NCBI GenBank assembly: GCA_947507875.1
Contig: CANNQP010000017.1
Span: 19,551 to 83,550, forward strand
Origin: Verrucomicrobiaceae bacterium
GTDB taxonomy: Bacteria > Verrucomicrobiota > Verrucomicrobiia > Verrucomicrobiales > Verrucomicrobiaceae
DNA: 64,000 nt
Direction of reading: 5' to 3'
The notes under the pieces are model-generated. The model worked only from the letters and a program-made list of their open reading frames with translations. It was not told the DNA's origin and did not search any database. Positions 27,216 to 36,096 of this stretch are shown in pieces (position 1 is the stretch's first letter; every line of letters begins with the position of its first letter). Both the position numbers and the translations under genes were made by a program.

Positions 27216-29267
27216 TCAAAATCGAGGTGCCTGATTCAGAGTACCGACTTCCGGCAAAGCCGTGCTTGGCGTGGGTGCGATCACTCCACCGAGACTCGTG
27301 GCTGTCGGTTGCTTCTGTTTTTGCTGAAATTCAGCCAGGGTGCGCTGCATCCATTCGAGATAGCCTGGATTTGCATTCGGCAAGTTCTTGCAGGCCTCAT
27401 AGCTACGACTCAGGCAGCGCACGGCCTCTTCGTATTGGCGATTGCGCCCCAGCGCATAGCCCAGGTGAAACCGCACCTCTTCCAGGGCAGCGGTGGCATT
27501 GGGGTATCGCTTTGACCGAATGGCCAAGATCTTTTCCAGACGTTGGATAGCAGCGTCCATGCGTGCCGCCGAAAGTTCACATAGGGCCATCTTATCGGCA
27601 ACCGTGCAGGTGGACTCTGCCTCCGGCCCAAACAAGCGGAGACAGTTGGCCATCAAGGTTTCATACTCACGCAGAGCCTCTTCATAGCGCCCTGTGGTCT
27701 CGATGTAACTCGCCAGCGAGACATGGGCATTCAGCCGCGCTGGATCACTTTCCGGGAAGCTCTGGCAGACTTGGCGAAAAAGGGCTCGCTGCTCCTCAAT
27801 CAGCAGGGTCTTTCCCTCTTCCAGACTGGCAAGCTTTTGCGCCGATTGGCTGCAAGCGATGCGCCTTGGATCCGTCTCCTTGAGCAGCCTGGTGAAGGCC
27901 ACGAGGGCGATGCGGATCTCGGCCAGGGCTTCTTGATGTTGGCCCAGGCCCAAGAGGGCGACCCCCAATTGATGCCTAGTTTCCAGCGTCTCCAGATCAT
28001 CCGTCGGCAGGGTGCGCCGCTGGATGGCAAGGGTCTTTTCTAAAAGATCCCGCGCCTGCTCGTGACGGCCCAAGGGATTCAAAATCTGGCCCAGCAGCAG
28101 CGAGCTAGTCAGGCACAATCGATGCTCCGGCCCGAGCACACGCTGACCATCCCGCAACAACGACTCCAGTTGACTCGCCGCCGCGATCGAAGGCGGCAAC
28201 TGCACGAGCAGGCGCGCGTGAAGCAGGCGTGCCTCCAGCGCAAGCAGCGCATCCGCTCCGACAGCTTTGACAGCCAGATCCACCAGCTTCCGAGCTTCGG
28301 GCTCAGCTTCGACTTGCCGGCCTTGAGCCATGAGATTTTTCACCCACAACGTATGCGCGGCGATCACCTCGCTGTCACTCGCCCCCGAGCCATCGGCCAT
28401 CATTTGCTGAAAAACTTCACGACGCAGCGACTCCGCCTCCGCTGGTCGGCCCATGCCCTCCAGCACCCGAGCTAGATTTTTCTTGGCGACCTGCGTGGGG
28501 ACAGCGTGGTGGCCATGTAGCCTCAGCGTTTGCTGCAGCACCTGGCGGCTCTGGCGCTCGGCTTCCTCATCCTTGCCATGCTGGTAAAGCAGCCCCGCCA
28601 GCTCACTACGGACGCGCACCGTGTCAGCATGCCCTTCCCCCCGACGGCGCTCGTACTCCCGCAAGATGTGCCGATGCATCTGCTCCTGATCTAGCGGCAT
28701 CTTCAGCCCTTCGTAGGCACGGGCGGTCACCGCCTGGAGCTGACTCCAGAGCGCCAAATCGCGCTCTGGCGGCACCTCACCCGACGCGACCGTGATGTAG
28801 CGCACCACCTCTTCAAAGGCGCCACTTTCCATCGCCGCAAAGGCCGCCAATTGCAGCGCAGCGACCACGTCCATTGGCTTCCGCTCGGCAGCCCGATGAG
28901 CTTCATCACCCGCCTCCAGAGCCAGCAGGCGCGACTCATCGTAGCGACCGAGCGCAAACTTGGCCCGCGCGCGATCCACCTTGGAACTGGTCTTGGCCTC
29001 CAACAACTGCTGCGCGCTAGGTTTCAGCGACTGCTCCACACGCTCCGGCATCAGTCCTAGCCGTTGCGCGAGCAAACGCATGGCCTGACTTTCCCGCTGT
29101 GCGGGTGTTTCCGGCGGTCCCAGCCCCGTCTGCATCGCGTGGATCTCCGGGTAGTGGCGCAGGCAATCCATGGCTTCCGCAGCCAGCAGCGGTGCATCGG
29201 CCGCCTGCCCCACCGTCGGCAGAAACAGGATACCAAACCCAAGTCGAGAAAAAAAGGAGCGCCACAT
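27216..29267 (-). CDS. Exported tetratricopeptide-repeat protein
   Basis: A 683-residue protein with a signal peptide (FGILFLPTVGQAADA) and about ten TPR units of the kinesin-light-chain type, e.g. LLYQHGKDEEAERQSRQVL, GMGRPAEAESLRREVF, LGRHEQARDLLEKTLAIQ, TTGRYEEALREYETL and LGRNRQYEEAVRCLSRSYE. It is a scaffold for protein-protein contacts in the periplasm; the partner is unknown. The C-terminus is a low-complexity Gln/Thr/Pro tail. It is divergent from the nrnA-like gene with about 105 bases between starts. Confidence 0.82.
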   Translation of the reverse strand: MWRSFFSRLGFGILFLPTVGQAADAPLLAAEAMDCLRHYPEIHAMQTGLGPPETPAQRESQAMRLLAQRLGLMPERVEQSLKPSAQQLLEAKTSSKVDRARAKFALGRYDESRLLALEAGDEAHRAAERKPMDVVAALQLAAFAAMESGAFEEVVRYITVASGEVPPERDLALWSQLQAVTARAYEGLKMPLDQEQMHRHILREYERRRGEGHADTVRVRSELAGLLYQHGKDEEAERQSRQVLQQTLRLHGHHAVPTQVAKKNLARVLEGMGRPAEAESLRREVFQQMMADGSGASDSEVIAAHTLWVKNLMAQGRQVEAEPEARKLVDLAVKAVGADALLALEARLLHARLLVQLPPSIAAASQLESLLRDGQRVLGPEHRLCLTSSLLLGQILNPLGRHEQARDLLEKTLAIQRRTLPTDDLETLETRHQLGVALLGLGQHQEALAEIRIALVAFTRLLKETDPRRIACSQSAQKLASLEEGKTLLIEEQRALFRQVCQSFPESDPARLNAHVSLASYIETTGRYEEALREYETLMANCLRLFGPEAESTCTVADKMALCELSAARMDAAIQRLEKILAIRSKRYPNATAALEEVRFHLGYALGRNRQYEEAVRCLSRSYEACKNLPNANPGYLEWMQRTLAEFQQKQKQPTATSLGGVIAPTPSTALPEVGTLNQAPRF

Positions 29268-29372
29268 CAGCGCAGAGCTTCACAATTCTGGGCAGAAGAG
29301 TCAAGCCATCGGTCCAGGCGTGGCATCTTCCTCCTTGCGATGTCTTCCCGAAGTGCTTTCTCCTGCGCCCCC

Positions 29373-30362
29373 ATGTCCAGCCCGGCCAACTCTCTCTCTG
29401 AAATCGCCGATGCCCTGCGTTCGGCGCAGCGGATCGCCATCGCCGCGCACGTGCGTCCTGACGGCGATGCCGTGGGCTCCGTGCTTGGTCTTGCGCTAAG
29501 CCTGAGGGCGATGGGCAAAACGGTCTATGCCCTTCTGGAGGATGGCGTGCCCTCGAACCTGACCTTTCTGCCGCAGACCGACACCGTGCTCAGCCCGCCC
29601 TATGCCGCGCTCGACATCGACTGCGCCGTGGCCCTGGACACCGCCACGCATGAGCGTGTGGGCGATGCCACCAAGGCCGCCCTGGGCGTGGCTCCGCTGC
29701 TGCTGAACATCGACCACCACGGCACGAATCCCGGCTACGGCCACCTGAACCATGTGGACAGCAGCCAGCCCGCCGTGGGCCAGATCGTCTATGAACTGCT
29801 AAAAACAGGCGGCTTTCCCCTCACGAACGAGGTGCTGCAGCATCTCTTCACCGCCCTCAGCACAGACACCGGCTCCTTCCAGTTCTCCTGCACAACCGCG
29901 CGTAGCCACGAGATCGCTGCCGAGATGATGCGCGCAGGTCTCGACACCGCGTGGCTGGCTCAGAAGCTCTACCAGACTTACCCCGCGCGCCGACTCGCGC
30001 TCATGCGCTCCATGCTGAATGAGATGCAATTCCGGGCCGAAGGCCGGGTGGTCAGCTGGAACCTCACCCAAAAGCTCATGCAGGAAGTCAGCATGGAAGC
30101 CGGCGATACCGAGGGCATCATCGACACCCTGCGCATGATCGACAGCGTCATCAGCGCTGTTATTTTCGAAGAGCTGCCGGATGGCAAAATCCGCGTCTCC
30201 TCACGCTCCAAAGACAGCCGCCTGGATGTCTCCGCCATCTGCGGTCAATTCGGCGGCGGTGGCCACCGCATGGCTGCCGGAGCCCGCATGAAAGGCCCCA
30301 TCGAAGCGGCCGCTGAAACCTTTTTGAATGCCCTCGAACATGAAGTCCGACGACTCGCTTAA
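29373..30362 (+). CDS. nrnA: DHH/DHHA1 phosphoesterase, bifunctional oligoribonuclease/PAP phosphatase
   Basis: A 329-residue NrnA-like DHH phosphoesterase, degrading short RNA oligonucleotides and/or 3-prime-phosphoadenosine phosphate. Manganese-binding motifs in order: H26 and D30/D32 in AAHVRPDGDAVGS, VALDTAT, D114-H115-H116 in NIDHHGTN, STDTGSFQF; the DHHA1 substrate loop is GGGGHRMAAGA. In-frame ATG codons at 29340 and 29373 are both possible; the second fits the family start, and the much longer upstream frame is antisense to the TPR gene. It overlaps truB by 23 bases, and the four genes to 32950 appear to be one operon, as nrnA-truB are in many bacteria. Confidence 0.92.
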   Translation: MSSPANSLSEIADALRSAQRIAIAAHVRPDGDAVGSVLGLALSLRAMGKTVYALLEDGVPSNLTFLPQTDTVLSPPYAALDIDCAVALDTATHERVGDATKAALGVAPLLLNIDHHGTNPGYGHLNHVDSSQPAVGQIVYELLKTGGFPLTNEVLQHLFTALSTDTGSFQFSCTTARSHEIAAEMMRAGLDTAWLAQKLYQTYPARRLALMRSMLNEMQFRAEGRVVSWNLTQKLMQEVSMEAGDTEGIIDTLRMIDSVISAVIFEELPDGKIRVSSRSKDSRLDVSAICGQFGGGGHRMAAGARMKGPIEAAAETFLNALEHEVRRLA

Positions 30363-31068
30363 CGGTGTCCTCCTGGTGGACAAAGGACCCGACATGACCT
30401 CTCACGATGTCGTGGCCGTGGCCCGCCGCTGCCTAAACACCAAGAAGATCGGCCACTGCGGCACGCTCGACCCCATGGCCACTGGCATGCTCATCCTGGT
30501 CATCGGCACTGGCACGAAGCTGTCCGACCTGCTCATGAGCGAGGACAAAGAATACACCGGCACGCTAAAACTCGGCCAAGTGACCAACACCCAAGATCGC
30601 GAAGGGGAAGTCATCGAGGAAAAGCCCGTGCCGGCCTTCACCGAAGACGAAGTCCGCGCCGCCTTTGCGAACTTCCAGGGCGACTTTTACCAGACGCCGC
30701 CCATGGTCAGCGCCATCAAGGTGAATGGCGTGCCGCTGCACAAGCTCGCGCGCAAAGGGCAGGAAGTGGAGCGCGAGCCGCGCTTCGTCCGCGTCTATGC
30801 CCACCAGATCAACCGCATCGCCGTGCCAGAGGTGGACTTCCGCATCGTGTGCAGCAAGGGCTTCTACGTTCGCACCTATGCCCATGACATCGGGCAAAAG
30901 CTCGGCTGCGGCGCGCACCTGACGGCCCTGCGCCGGACCCGCAGCGGTCACTTCACCTTCAAGGAAGGCAACCACACCAGCTTTGACGCGCTGAAGCAAG
31001 GCCGTCGGGACGAAGTGCTGGCGGCCATGATGAGCCTGTACGATGTCTCCAAGCTGCGCGGAGCGTAA
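30340..31068 (+). CDS. truB: tRNA pseudouridine(55) synthase
   Basis: TruB converts U55 of the tRNA T-loop to pseudouridine. 242 residues from the ATG at 30340, which overlaps the end of nrnA by 23 bases; another ATG lies at 30328. The N-terminus GVLLVDKGPDMTSHDVV and the catalytic Asp44 in GHCGTLDPMATGML are diagnostic, as are KEYTGTLKLG, TPPMVSAIKVNGVPLHKLAR and the KGFYVRTYAHDIG motif. The C-terminal PUA-like extension is minimal. Confidence 0.95.
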   Translation: MKSDDSLNGVLLVDKGPDMTSHDVVAVARRCLNTKKIGHCGTLDPMATGMLILVIGTGTKLSDLLMSEDKEYTGTLKLGQVTNTQDREGEVIEEKPVPAFTEDEVRAAFANFQGDFYQTPPMVSAIKVNGVPLHKLARKGQEVEREPRFVRVYAHQINRIAVPEVDFRIVCSKGFYVRTYAHDIGQKLGCGAHLTALRRTRSGHFTFKEGNHTSFDALKQGRRDEVLAAMMSLYDVSKLRGA

Positions 31069-31130
31069 CTTCCTGCTCCGCCCAAAGCCCTGATTGCCAG
31101 CGCACCACCTGCGCGTTTACTACCGTACCC

Positions 31131-31778
31131 ATGGCGGGCATCACCCTCACCGACCTCTCGTTTAGCTATCCCAGCGGGCAGTTCCGCCTGCACGTGGATC
31201 ATCTGTCGGTGCCCGCCGGCTCCGCCTTTGGCCTGCTCGGGCCCAGCGGCACGGGCAAGACCACTTTGCTCCGCCTCATGGCCGGACTGCTGCCACCGGA
31301 GCGAGGCCAGATCACGCTCGGCACCACAGACCTCACCACCCTGACTGAGGCTCAGCGCCGCGCTTTTCGCCTCAGCCAGGTCGGGCTGGTGTTTCAGGAC
31401 TTTGCCTTGCTGGACTACCTCACCGTCGCCGAGAACATCCTACTGCCCCAGCGCTTCACCGGAACCGATGCTACCCCAACCGCGCGCACGCTCGCCGAAC
31501 GATTGGAAATCGACCGCCACTGGCACCAGCCCACCAGCCAACTCTCCCAGGGCGAGCGCCAACGCGTGGCCATCGCCCGCGCTCTCGCGCACGAGCCACG
31601 CTTTTTGTTCGCCGACGAACCCACCGCTTCTCTGGACACCGGACGCCGTGACCTCGTCATGGATCTGCTCTTTGAGTGTGCCGCACGCACTTCCGCCAGC
31701 CTCGTCATCGTCACGCACGATGCCGCCCTGCTGCCGCGCTTTCCCCAACATGCCCGCGTGGAGGACTGGGTGCCATGA
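31131..31778 (+). CDS. ABC transporter ATP-binding protein (LolD/MacB-like)
   Basis: A 215-residue ATPase: Walker A GPSGTGKTT (37-45), Q-loop VFQDFALLDYLTV, signature LSQGERQRVAIARAL, Walker B FLFADEPTASLD and H-switch VTHD. Size and sequence resemble the LolD/MacB group that drives FtsX-type permeases for lipoprotein release or export from the inner membrane. It overlaps the permease gene by four bases (ATGA), implying translational coupling. Confidence 0.92.
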   Translation: MAGITLTDLSFSYPSGQFRLHVDHLSVPAGSAFGLLGPSGTGKTTLLRLMAGLLPPERGQITLGTTDLTTLTEAQRRAFRLSQVGLVFQDFALLDYLTVAENILLPQRFTGTDATPTARTLAERLEIDRHWHQPTSQLSQGERQRVAIARALAHEPRFLFADEPTASLDTGRRDLVMDLLFECAARTSASLVIVTHDAALLPRFPQHARVEDWVP

Positions 31779-32950
31779 TCGCCGCCGCCTTCCACCTCGC
31801 CCGCTGCTACGTCGCCCGACACCGCGCGCAATCCCTGCTGCTGGCCGCGGCCCTAGCGCTCGTCGTGGCGCTGCCCCTCTGCCTGAAGGTCCTGGCTCAT
31901 GCGGTGGAAAAAGTCATGCGCACCCGCGCCCAATCCACCCCGCTCCTCCTCGGTCCCCGAGGCAGCGCGCTCGATCTCATGCTCAAGGCGCTCTACTTCA
32001 AGCGCCAGGCCCTGCCAGAGCTCTCGGCCCAGCATCTCCGCGAAATACGCGCCACCGCACTGGCCGAGGCCATCCCCCTCGATGCTCGTTTTCATGCCCA
32101 AGGTGCCCCCATCATCGGCACCCAACTCGAGTACTTCGCCTTTCGCCATCTCCAAGTGGCCGAAGGCCGCATGATCACCCGCCTGGGCGACTGCGTGCTC
32201 GGCGCCCGAGTGGCCCGCGAGCGCGGTCTTGCGCCGGGCGGCTCTCTCTTTTCCTCCCAAGAGCAGGTCTTCGACATGGCAGGCGTCTATCCGCTGAAGA
32301 TGCGCGTCACTGGCGTCTTGGCCCCCAGCGGCACGGCCGATGACGACGCGGTTTTTGTCGATCTGAAAACCGCCTGGCTCATCTCTGGCGCCGCGCATGG
32401 ACATGACGACGTCGCCGCCCAGGCCGACACCGTGCTGAAGCAAGAAACCGCCAACACCGTCGCCAATGCCAGCGTGCGCATGTATCACGAGGTCACGGAC
32501 AAAAACCTCAACACCTTCCACTTCCACGGCGCGGAGGACAGCTACCCGCTGAGCGCCATCCTCGTCCTTCCGCGCGATGCCAAGGCCGAGGCGCTGCTGG
32601 CCGGACGCTACCTGAAGGACAGCCTGCCCGTGCAGCTCATCCGGCCTCGCGATGTCTTCGAGAGCCTCATGAGCACCCTGTTTCAGGTGGAGCGCCTCGT
32701 TTTCATCGTGCTTGGCGTCACCCTCACAGCCGCCCTGGCCATCTCGGCCCTTGTCTTTGCCCTTTCCTTCCGCCTCCGCAGTCGCGAATTCCGCACCCTG
32801 TCCGACCTCGGCATCTCCCCCGCTGCCCTGCGCCTCACCCGCGCGCTAGAGATCACCCTCATCACCACCACCGCCGTCCTGCTCGCCCTGCTGCTCACCT
32901 GGGCCGTGCAAAGCCAGGCCGAAACCTGGGTGCGCTGGCTGCTGGGGTAA
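31775..32950 (+). CDS. ABC transporter permease, FtsX/MacB type
   Basis: A 391-residue permease starting in the ATGA overlap with the ATPase. It has an N-terminal membrane helix (LLLAAALALVVALPLCLKV), a large periplasmic MacB-type core domain (about residues 45-290) and C-terminal helices (FIVLGVTLTAALAISALVFAL, then ITLITTTAVLLALLLTWAV). The fold fits LolC/E or MacB-type mechanotransmission transporters working with the upstream ATPase. Substrate unknown. A ~180-base AT-rich gap with the palindrome GTAGCGCGCTAC (32993-33004) separates it from ftsK. Confidence 0.85.
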   Translation: MIAAAFHLARCYVARHRAQSLLLAAALALVVALPLCLKVLAHAVEKVMRTRAQSTPLLLGPRGSALDLMLKALYFKRQALPELSAQHLREIRATALAEAIPLDARFHAQGAPIIGTQLEYFAFRHLQVAEGRMITRLGDCVLGARVARERGLAPGGSLFSSQEQVFDMAGVYPLKMRVTGVLAPSGTADDDAVFVDLKTAWLISGAAHGHDDVAAQADTVLKQETANTVANASVRMYHEVTDKNLNTFHFHGAEDSYPLSAILVLPRDAKAEALLAGRYLKDSLPVQLIRPRDVFESLMSTLFQVERLVFIVLGVTLTAALAISALVFALSFRLRSREFRTLSDLGISPAALRLTRALEITLITTTAVLLALLLTWAVQSQAETWVRWLLG

Positions 32951-33134
32951 AATTTTAAGTGCTTTTAGGCCAGCAAAATGCAGTTTTTGGAGGGTAGCGC
33001 GCTACTTAGGCATGACCTCAGCTTAATCTAATTCGAGATCGTCAATGCATAGCAGACCAGTTCTTGATTGAGTTTGTCAGATAATTTGGCTTATTAAATC
33101 ATTCTGCCGTTTTAATCTCTTTCTTCCCGACGCT

Positions 33135-35993
33135 ATGTCTCAGGCTGCCTCTGCTGTCCGTCCGCCACGTGCCCGCGACCAAAAGCCTGCGGGTGCTTGG
33201 AATGTGCCCATCGGCATCGCCCTGCTGGTCCTATCGGCCTTGCTCATGCTGGCGCTCATTTCTTATGACCCACGCGACCTGCCGAGCTGGATTCCCGGCA
33301 GTGTCGCTTTGGAGGAAGACCGGATGACGCGGAACTTCGTGGGAGTGGTGGGGGCCATCTTGGCCTGGGCCGGACTCTGGATGACAGGCTGGGCCATTTA
33401 CCTGGTGCCTATCACCATGACGTGGTTCGGCGTTTGCAAACTCGCCTCAGGCCTCAAAATTACCGGACGCTCTTGGCTAGGCGTGGCCCTGATGGTCATC
33501 AGCACGTCCGCCATCATGGCCGTGCAAGGCATCCTGAATCATCGCGATGACATCACGCCTCACGGCGGGGGCGGCGGACTCGGCTACCTGATCGGGGGTA
33601 GTCTTTTGGCTAGCCTACTGGGCACGGTGGGCTCCTCTGTGGTGCTGGTGTGCATTTATGGGATCGGCTTTTTGCTGGCCAGCGGCATGCATCCACTCGT
33701 CATCCTCGAAGAACTGCGCCAGGAGATAGAGCGCTGGCGTGAAGAAGCACGGCTGCGACGGGCTTTGGCAGAGGAAGAACTTGCCTCAGGAGCCCTATCC
33801 TCCCGTTCAATGGGCAAGAAAAAACTAGGACGCGGAGCCTTTGGGTCGGAGGCCACGGCTGGCCAAGGAGGACCGATGATCACGCCTGAGCTTGGACTGA
33901 CCTTTGAACCCAAGATCATCGACGCCTCCGTTCCAAAAGCTCATCCGGTTGAGGATGAGAGCAAGCCCAAGCTCTCTGACGTTTGGCAGAAAAAACGTGC
34001 ACAAAAACTGGAGCAAGCACCGCATGGCACGCTCGGCAGCCTAACAGTGTTGTTCAAAGACTACCAATTGCCTGAACTAGATCTGTTGCACTGGCCAGAA
34101 GAGGCAAGCCGCCCGGCAGATAAAAAGGAAATGCTGGGCGTTCAGGATACCATCGTGCGCGCCCTAGCGTCCTTTGGAGTAAAAGTGGAACCGGGCGACA
34201 TCACCCGCGGCCCCGCCATCACTCGCTACGAAGTGCGTCCGGTCGATGGCCTGCGCGTCGCCCGCATCGCGGCTCTGGATGATGACATTGCGCGAGCCAC
34301 CCGAGCTGAGCGCATCAACATCTTAGCCCCCATTCCAGGCAAAGACACCGTCGGCATTGAATTGGCGAACAAAGATAAAGTCATTGTACCGATTCGTGAG
34401 CTGCTGGAGGACGAGGTCTTCACCAACGGCAAGGCGAAGATCCCCATCGCCCTTGGCAAAGACGTGTATGGCAAAACCATTATCGGTGACCTGGCAGCCA
34501 TGCCTCACTTGCTCGTGGCGGGAGCCACGGGCTCTGGAAAATCCGTCTGCATCAATGGCATCATCACCAGCCTGTTGTGCCGTTTTGCCCCCGATGAACT
34601 GCGCTTCATCATGATCGACCCGAAGGTCGTGGAGATGCAAAATTACGCCAATCTTCCCCACCTAGCCCTCCCCGTGGTGACGGACCCGAAAAAGGCTCTC
34701 ATGGCCCTGCGCTGGGTGGTGAAGGAAATGGAAAATCGCTATCAAATGTTCGCCAGCGAAGCCTGCCGAAATTTCGAGGCCTTTAACAACCGAAACCGGA
34801 AACGCCTGGCCGCAGCCGCGGCGGGCCAAGCCCCTGTCGGTGCCAGCCCTGCAGCACCTGGCTCCAGCTCGACCACTGAGGAGCCAACGGCCGCCGCCAA
34901 GCGCAGCCAACTCAATCAGCGACGCCCCCTCGGCATGCCAGGCGCAAAGGCGTCCGCCTCCCCCCGAATCATCTCGGCCGCAGCTGCTGATTCACCGATC
35001 CCTGACGTACCCTTCGGCCACAGCATCGCCGCGGCCGAGGAGTTGGCCACCGAGACACGCCGCCCTGTGCGCAAGTCAGATGCCTTTGCCCGCGCCGCTG
35101 CCCTGGCAGACGCCGCTCAGGAAGGCCTGCATCCCGAGCAGGTGCGCCTGGACTACGTGCCCGAGCCGCCTCCGTGGGAAGATGAAGAAATGGAAAGTCG
35201 GCACGCGGTGGAGCTCGGTGAAGAAACCGACGAAGATGACAGCCTCCCCATCGACGAAGGCGGTCTCTGGACTGGTGATTCCGAGCCACCTCCCCCACGC
35301 CGCCAAGAGCTCGTCATCCCCGATACCCTGCCCTACATCGTCGTCATCATCGACGAGCTCGCGGACCTCATGCAGACCGCGCCTGCCGACATTGAGGGGG
35401 CCATCGCCCGCATCACCCAGATGGCGCGCGCGGCCGGCATTCACCTCATCGTGGCCACCCAGACGCCCCGTGCGGACGTCATCACTGGGGTCATCAAGGC
35501 GAACATCCCCACCCGCATTGCCTTCCAGGTTGCCTCCGCGCTCGACAGTCGAGTCATCCTCGATCGCAAAGGGGCTGAGAACCTCGTGGGCAAGGGCGAC
35601 ATGCTTTATGTCCCCCCGGGTGGAGCCCAGCCCATCCGGAGCCAGGGAGCCCTCGTGACGGATGATGAGATCCATGCCATCGTCGAGCATTGTGTGGCAC
35701 AAGGTCGTCCCGTCTATGACGTGCGGGTCGATGACGAAAACGGCGACTTTATAGGTGACGGCGAAGGTGACAGCGACAGTGGCATCAGCACCGAAGAGGA
35801 AGAGACCCTGGAGAAGTGCCTGGAAGTCATTCGCCAGGAGAAAAAGGCCAGCACCAGCCTCTTCCAGCGCCGGCTTCGCCTCGGTTATGGCCGCGCTGCC
35901 CGCATGATGGACATCCTGGAGATGCGCGGCATCATTGGCCCGGGCGATGGAGCCAAGCCCCGCGAGATCCTTGTCTCCATGGACGAAATCTAA
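33135..35993 (+). CDS. ftsK: DNA translocase FtsK with a long motor-domain insert
   Basis: FtsK/SpoIIIE of 952 residues, pumping DNA at the division septum. Four N-terminal membrane helices (about residues 25-190), a linker, then the motor: Walker A GATGSGKSV (from residue 463), FIMIDPKVVEMQNYANLPHL, Walker B IVVIIDELADLM (about 734) and the RecA-fold end ANIPTRIAFQVASALDSRVILD. The C-terminal gamma winged helix (about 885-950) binds orienting DNA sites. Between residues ~553 and ~725 there is an insert, rich in Ala/Pro and then acidic (PPPWEDEEMES, EETDEDDS), replacing a short linker in typical FtsK. It converges on the SNF2 gene; a six-pair hairpin at 36013-36030 lies between. Confidence 0.95.
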   Translation: MSQAASAVRPPRARDQKPAGAWNVPIGIALLVLSALLMLALISYDPRDLPSWIPGSVALEEDRMTRNFVGVVGAILAWAGLWMTGWAIYLVPITMTWFGVCKLASGLKITGRSWLGVALMVISTSAIMAVQGILNHRDDITPHGGGGGLGYLIGGSLLASLLGTVGSSVVLVCIYGIGFLLASGMHPLVILEELRQEIERWREEARLRRALAEEELASGALSSRSMGKKKLGRGAFGSEATAGQGGPMITPELGLTFEPKIIDASVPKAHPVEDESKPKLSDVWQKKRAQKLEQAPHGTLGSLTVLFKDYQLPELDLLHWPEEASRPADKKEMLGVQDTIVRALASFGVKVEPGDITRGPAITRYEVRPVDGLRVARIAALDDDIARATRAERINILAPIPGKDTVGIELANKDKVIVPIRELLEDEVFTNGKAKIPIALGKDVYGKTIIGDLAAMPHLLVAGATGSGKSVCINGIITSLLCRFAPDELRFIMIDPKVVEMQNYANLPHLALPVVTDPKKALMALRWVVKEMENRYQMFASEACRNFEAFNNRNRKRLAAAAAGQAPVGASPAAPGSSSTTEEPTAAAKRSQLNQRRPLGMPGAKASASPRIISAAAADSPIPDVPFGHSIAAAEELATETRRPVRKSDAFARAAALADAAQEGLHPEQVRLDYVPEPPPWEDEEMESRHAVELGEETDEDDSLPIDEGGLWTGDSEPPPPRRQELVIPDTLPYIVVIIDELADLMQTAPADIEGAIARITQMARAAGIHLIVATQTPRADVITGVIKANIPTRIAFQVASALDSRVILDRKGAENLVGKGDMLYVPPGGAQPIRSQGALVTDDEIHAIVEHCVAQGRPVYDVRVDDENGDFIGDGEGDSDSGISTEEEETLEKCLEVIRQEKKASTSLFQRRLRLGYGRAARMMDILEMRGIIGPGDGAKPREILVSMDEI

Positions 35994-36096
35994 GCCCGAA
36001 CAGCCAAGACGCGCCCAGCTCGACCTGGGCCAGGTGCCCTAGGACATCAGGCCTGGGGAAACTCACGCAGCCACGATCGCCGAGGCGGAAAAGGCC

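Noticed and set aside
31402..32343. Plus-strand 313-codon frame over the ABC ATPase and permease
   Set aside because: Pro/Arg/Ser-rich out-of-frame shadow of two clear ABC genes.
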